The translations under genes and the position numbers were made by a program. A DNA stretch of 64,000 nt from UTCFX2 sp963827155 (lineage in GTDB: Bacteria; Chloroflexota; Anaerolineae; Anaerolineales; UBA4823), in contig CAWGZV010000002.1 in the NCBI GenBank assembly GCA_963827155.1, positions 248,001 through 312,000 on the forward strand, given 5' to 3'. Of this stretch, positions 18,401-27,795 are shown piece after piece (position 1 is the stretch's first letter; each line of letters begins with the position of its first letter). Under the pieces are notes generated by a model. The model ran no database searches. It had not been told where the DNA came from and saw only the letters and a list, made by a program, of their open reading frames with translations.

Positions 18401-18598
18401 ATGAGACGCAGAAGAGGACCGAATCCCCCCGGCCCGGTTGGCGGGGTTGGCCGTGGAAATCCCCCGGGACCTGTCGGTGGAGTTGGCCGTGGACCGAATC
18501 CCCCCGGCCCGGTTGGCGGAGTTGGCCGTGGGCCGAATCCCCCTGGCCCAGTCGGCGGCGTTGGCAGACGGCGCAACGGCGTCGGACTGCTGCGCTAG
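18401..18598 (+). CDS. Gly/Pro-rich tandem-repeat microprotein
   Basis: The 65-residue frame opens MRRRRGPNPPGPVGGVGR and consists of four near-perfect tandem units of 11-13 residues (GPNPPGPVGGVGR; the second lacks PN), ending in a basic tail RRRNGVGLLR. AGGAGG sits at ideal spacing before the ATG, and the repeat units vary at third codon positions, so it is likely translated. It is strongly cationic, lacks hydrophobic helices and should be disordered. It follows DUF6325 copy 2 by 54 bases. No family is recognised. The antisense frame through the same repeats has no ribosome site and is not favoured. Confidence 0.6.
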   Translation: MRRRRGPNPPGPVGGVGRGNPPGPVGGVGRGPNPPGPVGGVGRGPNPPGPVGGVGRRRNGVGLLR

Positions 18599-18694
18599 CC
18601 GGTGCAGCGAACGTGTGCGGTGTCTCACCGTTCGGATAGGCAAGGATAGAATAGCAAAGCGCAGCACTCAGATGGTCGATCGGGAGAAAAACTT

Positions 18695-19357
18695 TTGAAC
18701 CAAGATGCCATCCTAATCAAAAAAAGCTTGACGACGCCGCGCGCAGCTGCAATCGCCGGCATCCTGTTTTCGATATTGCTGATTATCAGCCTGACCATTA
18801 TCCAGATTCTAGTTCCCTACAACCCCCAGGACGTAGGGAGCTGGCTTTCTGAAAATTGGAAGATTGTGGGTTTCGCTCAGAACCTGGTTCCATTTGCGGG
18901 GATTGCTTTTTTGTGGTTCATCGGCGTTGTGCGCGATCGCCTGGGAGTGTATGAAGATCGCTTATTTGCCACTGTTTTCCTGGGCAGCGGGCTGCTGTTT
19001 CTCGCCTCACTGTTCATCTCAACGGGAATCGCGGGTGCAATTTTAATCATCTACGGTTCTGCACCTGCTTTGCTAATCGATACTGGTTTATACACATTCG
19101 GGCGTGTGATAACCTATGAGATAATGAACGTCTATGCGATGAAAATGGCGGGAGTGTTCATGATCACAACCTGCACACTTTCCCTGCGCACCGGGATAAT
19201 CCCACGGTGGATGGCTTACCTTGGCCTGATCTTAGCTCTATTTTTACTGTTGAGCAGCGGTTACGTTTCCTGGGCTATGCTGGTATTTCCACTTTGGGTG
19301 TTACTGATCAGTATGAATATATTAATATCAAATCTCGGAAAACCAAAAAGTGAATAA
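18695..19357 (+). CDS. Multi-pass membrane protein of unknown function
   Basis: The protein of 220 residues probably starts at TTG 18695, nine bases after a GGGAG site. It shows about six or seven hydrophobic helices (near residues 19-40, 58-78, 92-118, 120-140, 150-165, 172-190 and 192-212). The pattern (AAIAGILFSILLIISL, later YLGLILALFLLLSSGY) resembles uncharacterised integral membrane proteins found in Chloroflexota and Actinobacteria. No catalytic motif is visible. It stands at the junction between the small-gene cassette and the second channel cluster. Confidence 0.6.
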   Translation: MNQDAILIKKSLTTPRAAAIAGILFSILLIISLTIIQILVPYNPQDVGSWLSENWKIVGFAQNLVPFAGIAFLWFIGVVRDRLGVYEDRLFATVFLGSGLLFLASLFISTGIAGAILIIYGSAPALLIDTGLYTFGRVITYEIMNVYAMKMAGVFMITTCTLSLRTGIIPRWMAYLGLILALFLLLSSGYVSWAMLVFPLWVLLISMNILISNLGKPKSE

Positions 19358-19453
19358 ATCACAGAGACCAAATCCTGACTTGAGTGGTGCTGGGGTTTAG
19401 GTGGCAAGGTCTGCCTATACTCCCTTCACTACTTCAAAGTAGGAATAACATTA

Positions 19454-20267
19454 TGGCACAAGGGACCGTTTCATTCCCCTCACATGCACAGCAATGCCTA
19501 CAACATCTTTATCCTGGTCCTGACTGTGCTTTCCCTGGCGGTGATGGTGGTGCTGCTGCTACCTCTATCTGAGGAAACCCTCAAGCTGCTGTCCGTTTAT
19601 GACAACTTGATCTGCGTTATTTTTCTGATCGACTTTTTCTACAACCTGAGCAAGTCTCCTAAGAAATCCGATTACTTTATCGGGCAGCGCGGCTGGCTTG
19701 ACCTGCTCGGCTCAATCCCTTCGTTAGGGCTGCTGACAAATGTAGGTAAATTTGCCGGCCTCTTCCGCCTGGCCCGCTTAAGCCGGCTGGCGCGAATCAC
19801 CCGCCTGCTGCGCGGGGAGAACAAAAAGGCGCTGGTGAAGGATGTGCTCGAAAACCGGAGCCGGTATGCGGGGTTTATCACGATCCTGCTGACGATCCTG
19901 GTACTGACGGTTGCCAGTACACTCGTGCTGCAGTTTGAGAGCCAATCGCCGGAAGCGAAGATCCTCACCGGAAATGATGCATTCTGGTATTCATTGGTGA
20001 CCATCACCACGGTGGGATACGGCGACTACTACCCGGTGACGGCAGGGGGCCGGATCACGGCGATGTTCATCATGTTTGCGGGGGTCGGGATCATCGGCGC
20101 CCTCGCCAGCATCCTAGCGAGCCTGCTGGTTGGGACTTCTGCCCCAGAAGAAGAGGAAGAGCCTGGGACGCTGCAAGCAACGACTGTCGAACAGGAGCTC
20201 GCGCTGAGTAAAGAATGAGTTGGCTGCTCTGCGCCAGATGTTAGAAAACAAAGGCAAGGAGCTATGA
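19454..20267 (+). pseudogene. Potassium channel (copy 2, two frameshifts)
   Basis: From 19484 to about 20200 it encodes the same protein as copy 1 (2850-3677), residue for residue from HSNAYNIF to VEQELA, including the S4-like Arg helix and TTVGYGDYYP filter. Relative to copy 1 an extra T near 19475 puts the original ATG (19454) out of frame; an internal ATG at 19484 could still start a shortened channel. An extra base near 20205 causes an early stop and loss of the coiled coil. The repaired stop at 20265-20267 overlaps the next gene's ATG by four bases, as in copy 1. Differences are mostly silent, so the copies separated or were converted recently. Confidence 0.8.
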
Positions 20268-21579
20268 TCGAACCGCAGCACATCCGGCTCAAAGTCTAAG
20301 GATAATAATCGAAATTGAACGGTCCTGAACGAAGATGATAAGCCGAAATCCTCATGGACGATAATGAGATATTGGTGATCGGATTATATCGGGCGTTTAT
20401 TGAGCGCCGTTGAGCACTCCGGTTGCGTTGCTGACTATGATCTTTCTGGCGCTCATCGAAGGGCGTGGAATTTGTGAGGAAACGTACCCGCAGCTGGTGG
20501 ACTTCACCCAGCCGGTGTTGTACCATCCTATTATGCCACGCTTGGCGGTTTGCTAGTCGGGCTGCTGGTGAAGCTCCGTTATCTGGCGAGTAGCGGCATG
20601 TTGTGAAGTCGCTGCCCGAAGAGATGGAAGACAGGGCGAGTGCCTTACGCAAGGCTCCAGCGTTCGTATTGACGGCGCTTATAGGCGCTCTCTCGTGGCG
20701 CCAGCCTGGGTCCGGAAGCTCCGCTCGGGCATATGCGTGCGGCAGCGGATCGGAGCTGGGTAGCCGACCGCCTTAAGCTGCCAAAAGAAGAAGCTCGCGC
20801 GATTAGGACCCTATTCGGGAATCTCGGCAGCCTTTGGAGGCTACCTTCCTCACCCTTTGGCGGGGCATTCATGGGATGGAATTTACCGGCTCGCTGACTT
20901 ATCCGATCTATTCTAACCTGATCGCTGCCATGTCGCCTCGTTAATTGGAGCGCTGGTGATACTCAGTTTCACCGGGTTGGTGCCGCGTGGCCTGCTGGAA
21001 TTTCCGGAGTACGCCGACTTTCAATGGATTTATTTCTTATTCGCAGTAGTTTTCGGCCTTGTAGGTGCTGGTGTGCGGCATTCTTGTTCAAGATTATATT
21101 TGGTTTTGAAACCCGCCTGGTAATCCCGCTTAACCGGTTCCTAGTTTTGAAGCCGATGGTCGGCGGATTGGACTGTGGATCATCGGCGCCTGGCTGCCGC
21201 TGACATTCTTTTCCGGCGAAGAGGATCTGAACATAATCTGGCTATGCGCCGCAGATCGGAGTGATCATGCTGATTGTGCTGGCAGTGATCAAGCTGGTTA
21301 CGCTCAGCGTGTGCATGATGCGAGCGGGTTTCCGGGCGGTTATATGTTTCCATTGTTTTTCCGGCAGGCTGCCTTGGGTATGCGCTCAACTTGCTATTTC
21401 CTTTCGTACCGCTCGACGTGGCGATGATCAGCATGATGGCAGGCATTGGCGGCGCAGTGATGCGCATGCCAGTCACGGTCATGGTGGTGATGATGGTTAT
21501 GTCGTCACCGTCTGCTCTCCCAATCAGCATCGTTGCAGCTGTCACCGGCTTCTTGAGCGCCACAATCCTGGAGGCATGA
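20264..21579 (+). pseudogene. Decayed ClC chloride channel gene
   Basis: Placed as the ClC gene is in the left module, but interrupted by many one- and two-base losses. Recognisable pieces in shifting frames include a GASLGPEAPLG-like block near 20700, PRGLLEFPEYADFQWIYFLFAVVFGLVGAG-like sequence near 20990-21070 and the C-terminal stretch LLFPFVPLDVAMISMMAGIGGAVMRMPVTVMVVMMV at 21391-21579. It is much less similar to the left ClC than the flanking channel copies are to each other, so it looks like an old, dying paralogue. No long frame survives. Confidence 0.75.
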
Positions 21580-21800
21580 ATGCGGCAAGGCAATGTACGA
21601 AGCAGCACAAGAGAGAAAGCGGTTTATGTCCCGTCGGCAGAAGATGCCAATAAAGGGCAGCACAATGAGAACAAGTTCAGATCTTGGCGGTGAACGAAAA
21701 AACTGACCAGGTTGCGGAAGATCAGAGGCTTTGCGCTCCAAAACAATGACTGTTGAGAACGCTACAGACGGATCTTCAGTGACGATAAAGGAGAACGTAG

Positions 21801-23555
21801 ATGTCTGCAAATCGACGTAAATCAAAATCAGCTCGCAGCCTTATCCTTACAGCTACATCCCGATTCTCTCGTGGCTGCCAAAGTACAACCGACTCTGGCT
21901 GGTCGCTGATATCATCGCCGGTCTGACGTTGTGGGGATCTGGTCGTGCCCGAGGGCATGGCCTATGCCGGCATCGCTGGACTGCCTCCACAGGCTGGCCT
22001 GTATACCCTGGTCGCCTCCCTGATTGTGTATGCCTTGTTTGGTTCTTCACGCCACCTCTCGGTTGGGGCAACCTCTGCCACGGCAGCTCTTAATTGCCTC
22101 CACCGTGATTGCTGTGGGCGCAACAACAGGGGATATGGCAACATACTCAGCCTATGCCGCCGCCCTGGTGCTGGTCATCGGGGTTGTGTTCCTGGTATCA
22201 GGAATAGCGCGCCTGGGTTGGGTAACTCAGTTTTTGTCAAAGCCGGTGATGGATGGTTTCATTGTCGGTCTTGCGATCTTCGTTGCCGTAGGGCAGCTGA
22301 ACAAGTTGTTTGGTGTAGAAAAAGGAGAAGGGAATACCTTCCAAAAATTATTCGCCATCATCAAACAGCTCCCCGAGGCCAACTGGGTGACGTTTGCAGT
22401 AGGCGCTGGAGCATTGGCGCTGCTGTTTCTGATGCCGCGCTGGAACAAGAAGATCCCATCAGGCCTGCTGGTCCTGTTCGGCTCCATTATTATTAGCGTT
22501 GTTTTTCAGCTGAATACTAATGTATGGTGTGGATGTTGCCGGGGTACTACCGCAGGGACTGCCTTCCGTCGCGATACCTGAGGTGCCATTTGAGACTGTT
22601 CTAAAAATGATCTTGCCTGCAATCGGCATCTTTCTGCTGGGCTACAGCGAGGCGTTGGGAGTGGCGCGGGAATTCGCCGAAAAGCACGGCTATGACGTCG
22701 ATCCCGACCAGGAGCTGAATGCCCATGCTTTTGTCAACCTCGCGAGCGGCTTGTTTGGCGGGTATGATCGCCGCCGGAGGGATGTCTGCCTCTGCGGTGA
22801 AGGAAGGGGCGGGAGCACGAACTCAAGTCGCAAATATTGTTGCCTGGGGAGTGACTCTGATAACCCTGCTGTTCCTCACACCCTTATTCACCAACCTGCC
22901 CGAGGCAGTGCTGGCCGCGCTGATCATCCATGCTGTCTGGCACATCCTGACCGCCCGCAAATTGGAGAAGATATGGACGGTTTCTCGAACAGAATATGGA
23001 TTAGCAGCGCTCACTCTTCTGGGTGTGCTGTTCATCGACGTTCTTGAAGGTATGATCATCGGATTGGTCGCCTCGGTGCTTCTGGTGCTTTACCAATCCA
23101 GCCGCCCGCATATCGCGTCGCTGGGCCGCATCCCGGGATTTCCCGGCGCTTACTCCGACTTGAAGCGGCACCCCGAAAACATTCCGGTTCCCGGAGTTTT
23201 GATCCTGCGGCTGGATGCGCCGATCTACTATGCCAGCGCGCTGACCGTCCGAGGGCAGATAAAAGCTCTTGTTGACGAAGCCGGACCATCCCTCCGGGCA
23301 GTAGTATTGGACGCTGCCGGGCAGGATTCCCTGGATATCACCAGTGCAGAAGCGCTGAAAGGGCTGGTTGTTGAGCTGAAGAACAAAGGGATTGATTACT
23401 ACGTAGCTGAGCTGCATGCACCGGTGAGGGAATTCGGTCAACGGACGGGGCTGCTTGAGCTGATCGGTGAAGACCACATCTTCCCGACCGTCGACACCGC
23501 CGTGCAAGCTATCGAGGGTCGTGCTCAAACAGAACAAAACAATCCGATTAACTGA
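21801..23555 (+). pseudogene. SulP permease with STAS domain (copy 2, about five frameshifts)
   Basis: Begins ATG 21801 after AAGGAG. Pieces in alternating frames reproduce the copy 1 permease: YIPILSWLPKYNRLWL, PEGMAYAGIAGLPPQAG, then from 22024 a long block to MPRWNKKIPSGLLVLFGSI, then 22520 to FVNLASGLFGG, then 22719-23555 through the STAS domain (VVLDAAGQDSLDITSAEALKGL). Frameshifts lie near 21820, 21935, 22085, 22520 and 22760. Identity to copy 1 is patchy: near-identical around 22220-22420, clearly lower in the N-terminal part. It cannot yield a full protein as written. Confidence 0.82.
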
Positions 23556-23596
23556 AAACTGTGCCTCAATCATTATTGCCTAATGGAGGATGTTAA

Positions 23597-24712
23597 ATGA
23601 ATAATCTATCTGGTCGCCTGGTGGTTTACCTGGTTGCGGGAGCTGCGATCTTTGTGATCCTGTTTGGGATCCGCGGCTCAGCTTCCATCATCAATCCAAT
23701 CTTACTGGCGGCTGTGATCACCATCACGGTATTGCCGATCCCCAGCCGTCTGACGAAACGCGGAGTGCCCGGCTGGCTGGCGCTTGTCCTGAGCATCTTG
23801 ATGGTCGTTCTTCTTCTCGGTCTGGTCATCGCGACCGTTTTCTTCTCAATCACCAAGCTCACCACCGAACTGCCGGCATACATGGAGAGCGCTTCGGAGC
23901 AAGCCAGCGAGGACCTTTCTGCGACAACGGATTCAGAAACGGCAACAGAAATTGAATATGTAGCCACCTCAATCGGTGCTGTAATGCAAGGCATCCTGGC
24001 TAGCGTCTTGGAGTTATTAGTCACGTTCGGAATGGCGCTGGCGATTTTCTTTTTCATGATCAGCGCCGCATTGGCTCTACCTGCCCCCTCCCGACTGGGG
24101 CTGGACCCAGGCGGATCGGGAATGGGGAGAGTGACCGTACTCACTGAAGATGTGCGCAAGTATATGACTGTCTTGACTGGGGTCAATTTCTTAGTAGGTT
24201 TGGGCGATACCGTTTTCCTCTTGTTCCTTGGGGTGGATTATGCGCTGTTGTGGGGGCTGCTCGCCTGGTTTATGGGATATATCCCCTCGATTGGTTTCAT
24301 GATCGCCCTGATCCCGCCCGTACTTATGGCTTATGCTGAGTTTGGTTTGAATACCGCGTTGGTTGTCCTGATCGGCTACATTGTCATCAATGGTGGTGTG
24401 CAGAACTTCTACCAGCCGAAAGTCATGGGAGACCGGTTGAAGATCTCCCCTGTGGTGGTTTTTGTCGGGTTGTTTATCTGGGGATACTTGTTAGGCGGGA
24501 TCGGCGCTATCCTGGCAGTGCCGATGACCCTGCTGGTGCTGATTATCATGGAGAATTTCGAAGGCACGCGCTCTCTTGCGATCTTGATGCGGTATACCGG
24601 TGATGAGAAAAAAGAAGAAAGGAAAGCGGCGGAAAAACATGTGAAAGGCTTATGGAGTAGAGTTAAGGGGACATTCGGTTCCAGCTCGAATTCGGATGAG
24701 AAGAATTTGTGA
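23597..24712 (+). CDS. AI-2E-family transporter (PerM/YdiK type), copy 2
   Basis: An intact 371-residue paralogue of 6767-7882, with the same start (MNNLSGRLVVYLV), length and C-terminal family motif (NFYQPKVMGDRLKISPVVVF). GGAGG precedes the ATG. Substitutions concentrate in the segment 105-150 and in the charged tail (GSSSNSDEKNL). It is the only member of the second channel cluster that remains intact, which suggests it is still used. The transported substrate is unknown; see copy 1 for family caveats. It is followed by the DUF2254 gene after 56 bases. Confidence 0.85.
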   Translation: MNNLSGRLVVYLVAGAAIFVILFGIRGSASIINPILLAAVITITVLPIPSRLTKRGVPGWLALVLSILMVVLLLGLVIATVFFSITKLTTELPAYMESASEQASEDLSATTDSETATEIEYVATSIGAVMQGILASVLELLVTFGMALAIFFFMISAALALPAPSRLGLDPGGSGMGRVTVLTEDVRKYMTVLTGVNFLVGLGDTVFLLFLGVDYALLWGLLAWFMGYIPSIGFMIALIPPVLMAYAEFGLNTALVVLIGYIVINGGVQNFYQPKVMGDRLKISPVVVFVGLFIWGYLLGGIGAILAVPMTLLVLIIMENFEGTRSLAILMRYTGDEKKEERKAAEKHVKGLWSRVKGTFGSSSNSDEKNL

Positions 24713-24768
24713 ACTGTATTTGATTCCGGTCAATCCTAGATGGTCATTGCCAAACTCTGGAGCGCAAG

Positions 24769-26107
24769 ATGAAAACTCCCAAAATGAGAAGAGTCATAGC
24801 TCGTTACAACTGGGACCGCCTGAAAGTGAGCTTTTGGTTCGCCCCGGTGGTGATGTCCATTGGAGCGGTCCTGCTAGCCTGGGTGATGTATTGGGTAGAT
24901 GATCACATCGCCAATGAGATTTTGCAGGACAGCCGCTTCTTCCTCTCGGGTACTCCTGATGAAATCCGCGCGATGTTGATAGCCCAGGCTTCTACGATCC
25001 TGGCTACCGCAGGGGTGGTCTTCACTCTGCTCACTCTGCCACTTTCTACGGTAGCTTCACAGTATGGCTCTCGTTTGTTGCGAATCTTCCTGGGCGATCG
25101 CACCACCCAGATCGTCTTGGGGACATTTGTGGCTACATTTACTTATTGTTTAACCGCTGCTCTAACCATCCCAGCGGTCGAAGTAGAGCCAGATGGGCCT
25201 CAAGTTACCGCTACTGTTGGATTGCTCTTATTATTAGCGACCTTTGCCTCATTGATCTTACTCATACATCATATCAGCACCATGCTGCAAGCCCCAACCA
25301 TTGCTGCTGCAGCGGGTGCAGAGCTGCAGGAGGTGGTTCTTGCCGAAATCCCAGATGTCACGAGCGGTGATGGTTCAAATGGCGAGTTCTGAAATCCACC
25401 CCGACGAGCTGGCGGAGAAGGACAGTTATCCGGTCCGGGTGAGTCAAACTGGATATATCCAATACATCGATCCGCAATATGTTTTAACCCTAACACAGGA
25501 AAAGGATCTTGTCATCCGCCTTTTACGCAAGCCAGGTCACCTTGTCTGGCGCGGGGCGCGGGTCGCTCTGGTTTGGCCTGCTTCACGGGTTGATGAGAAG
25601 CTAGATCGACAGATCCGTAAGGCTTTTCGGATAGGAAAAGGTCGCACACCCACCCAGGATGTCGCTTATGCGGTCAACCAGCTGGTCGAAATGGCAGTAC
25701 GCGCAATGTCTCCGGCGATCAATGATCCTTTCACCGCGATAACCTGCCTGGATTATATCGGGGAGGGACTAGCGCTGTTCATCCAACAGGGAGAAAAAAG
25801 TCCCTACTTCTATGATCAGGATAACCGGTTGCGCCTGATTCTGGAGCCAGTCACCTTCCCGGAATTGCTCGACGGCGCTTTCCATATGCTCCGCCATGCG
25901 AGCTGTGATAATGCCAGTGTCCTGCTGCACATGCTGGATGTTATCAGTGCCTTAGGCCAGCAGGCGGGTTCGCCCGAGGTGCGCCAGGAGCTGCATCGTC
26001 ACGTAGGCCTTATCCAGGCAGAAAGCCAGGCCGGTGCGATCATTGATTGGGATCGGAAGCAAATTTCCCAGCGCTGTACGATACTATCAAATGAGCTAGG
26101 ATCCTAA
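24769..26107 (+). CDS. DUF2254 family membrane protein (frameshifted)
   Basis: The first frame encodes an N-terminal membrane region with four hydrophobic segments (FWFAPVVMSIGAVLLAWVMYW; LATAGVVFTLLTLPLS; FVATFTYCLTAAL; ATVGLLLLLATFASLILLI) and stops at 25392. The second frame, usable from about 25365, carries the soluble part (YPVRVSQTGYIQYID, then PTQDVAYAVNQLVEMAVRAMSPAINDPFTAITCLDYI) typical of DUF2254. One base change near 25350-25390 joins them into about 440 residues. Function is unknown. It ends two bases before the next SulP start, so the genes are probably coupled. Confidence 0.78.
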
Positions 26108-26109
26108 CT

Positions 26110-27792
26110 ATGGACGCGAATATACCGAAAAAGAAATCCCTCTCATCTGATTTACTCGCAGGGTTGACCTTTGCCCTGGTAAATATCCCTCAGTCAATGG
26201 CCCACGCCTTACTGGCGGCGGTCAATCCAGTGTTCGGCCTGTACACCCTGATGCTGGCGGCGCCAGTCGGGGCGCTCTTCACCAGCGCAATCTTCATGAA
26301 CATTTCGACGACCAGCGCACTGGCGGTAGCAGCGGGGGATACGCTGGTGACCTATTCTTCGGATGACCGCGGTACCGTCCTGGTGACCCTGGTCCTTCTG
26401 ATTGGCGTCTTTCAGATTCTCTTTGGTTTGTTTCGCCTGGGATGGTTGACCCGTTTCATTCCGTTCTCAGTCATGACCGGTTTTATGACCGGTGTGGCTG
26501 TTTTGATCATCATTGGTCAGCTAGGTGATCTCACCGGTTACTACAGTGATTACTCAGGGAAAATTTCCCAGGTAGCCGACCTGGTGTTAAACACACAATC
26601 GATCGATTGGGCAACCCTAGGGATCGGGCTGCTTACGATTTTTCTGATCTACGGTCTGGGGTTAACTCGCTTGTCAAAGTTTTCCCTGATCCTGGCGCTT
26701 GTTTTAGCATCTGGTTTAGCCGTCCTGCTCAATGAGTTTTCATCTGCAGACATCAAGCTGGTGAGCGACATTGCAGATGTGCCTCCTTCCCTTCCAAAAC
26801 TCGTTCTTCCCGATCTGACACTCATTGCCCCACTGATTGTCCCCGCGATTGCAATTGCGATCATCGGTCTGGTGCAGGGCGCCGGTGTCAGCCAAACTTT
26901 CCCTAATCCGGATGGGAAGTTCTCGGATGTCTCACGGGATTTTTTTGGTCAAGGAGCTGCCAATGTGGCAGCCGGATTCTTCGGCGGCATCCCGGCAGGG
27001 GGCTCCAGCTCGGGCACAGCCCTGATGGTCAGTGCTGGGGCTCGCTCTCGCTGGGCAAACATCTTTGGCGGGATCATGGTGGCAATTGTGGTTTTGCTGT
27101 TTGCCAATCTGGTTGAGATGGTGGCAATGCCAGCCCTGGCTGGATTAGTTATTGTCGCGGGTGTCCAGATGGTTAACATCGCTTCCATCCGGACGGTGTG
27201 GAACACGAATACAGTAGCCCGCACCATTATGCTGGTCACGATGGGATCCACCTTGATCATGCCGCTCCAATATGCGGTGTTTCTCGGTGTGGTCATCTCA
27301 ATCTTGCTCTTTGTACTCCAGCAGTCAAATACGATCCGGGTAGTTGAATGGGTAGTTGGAAATCGCGGTTGGCCAGTTGAAAAACCCGCTCCTAAAAAGC
27401 TTGATTCTCAACGAGCGACCGTGCTGTTTGTCTACGGAAACCTGTTCTATGCTGCGGCGGAAGTCTTCGAGAATAGCCTGCCTGCAGTCGAATTTGCCAG
27501 CCGGGCGGTAGTGATCTTGCTTTTGCGCGGCTACGAAGATGTCGGCAGCACGGTGACTGAAGTCTTGCGCAGGTACACACAAGCCCTGCAGTCCTGCGGC
27601 GGCAAGCTGGTACTGGCTGGTGTCTCCCCGGCCTTGCGCGACCAGCTCAAACGGACCGGGATGCTCGATTTGATCGGCAAAGATAACATCTTCCTGGCTA
27701 CCGAGACAATCGGCGAGGCAGGCAATGCTGCCCTCCATGCAGCCGAGGAGTGGCTGGCAGAGTCCTCGAGGGAAATCAATAAGGAGAAATAG
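26110..27792 (+). CDS. SulP-family permease with STAS domain
   Basis: Intact 560-residue SulP-like transporter. The N-terminal motif is shortened (LLAGLTFALVNIPQSMAHALLAAVNPVFGLYTLM) compared with the longer SulP type at 4981. The core carries VQGAGVSQTFPNPDGKFSDVSRDFFGQG and GGIPAGGSSSGTALMVSAGARSRWANIF, and the STAS domain spans roughly residues 430-550 (LFVYGNLFYAAAEVFENSLP, LLLRGYEDVGSTVTEVLRRY). The substrate is not readable. It starts two bases after the DUF2254 stop and ends three bases before a sister SulP gene, so all three are likely co-expressed. A collapsed relic of a close relative lies at 9379-9640. Confidence 0.88.
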   Translation: MDANIPKKKSLSSDLLAGLTFALVNIPQSMAHALLAAVNPVFGLYTLMLAAPVGALFTSAIFMNISTTSALAVAAGDTLVTYSSDDRGTVLVTLVLLIGVFQILFGLFRLGWLTRFIPFSVMTGFMTGVAVLIIIGQLGDLTGYYSDYSGKISQVADLVLNTQSIDWATLGIGLLTIFLIYGLGLTRLSKFSLILALVLASGLAVLLNEFSSADIKLVSDIADVPPSLPKLVLPDLTLIAPLIVPAIAIAIIGLVQGAGVSQTFPNPDGKFSDVSRDFFGQGAANVAAGFFGGIPAGGSSSGTALMVSAGARSRWANIFGGIMVAIVVLLFANLVEMVAMPALAGLVIVAGVQMVNIASIRTVWNTNTVARTIMLVTMGSTLIMPLQYAVFLGVVISILLFVLQQSNTIRVVEWVVGNRGWPVEKPAPKKLDSQRATVLFVYGNLFYAAAEVFENSLPAVEFASRAVVILLLRGYEDVGSTVTEVLRRYTQALQSCGGKLVLAGVSPALRDQLKRTGMLDLIGKDNIFLATETIGEAGNAALHAAEEWLAESSREINKEK

Positions 27793-27795
27793 TCC

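Noticed and set aside
18401..18560. CRISPR-like tandem repeats
   Set aside because: Units are about 36-39 bases in direct contact without spacers and encode an in-frame peptide repeat; no cas genes are present.
18377..18667. Antisense repeat frame opposite the Gly/Pro microprotein
   Set aside because: Repeats read on both strands, but only the plus strand has a ribosome site and a basic start and tail.
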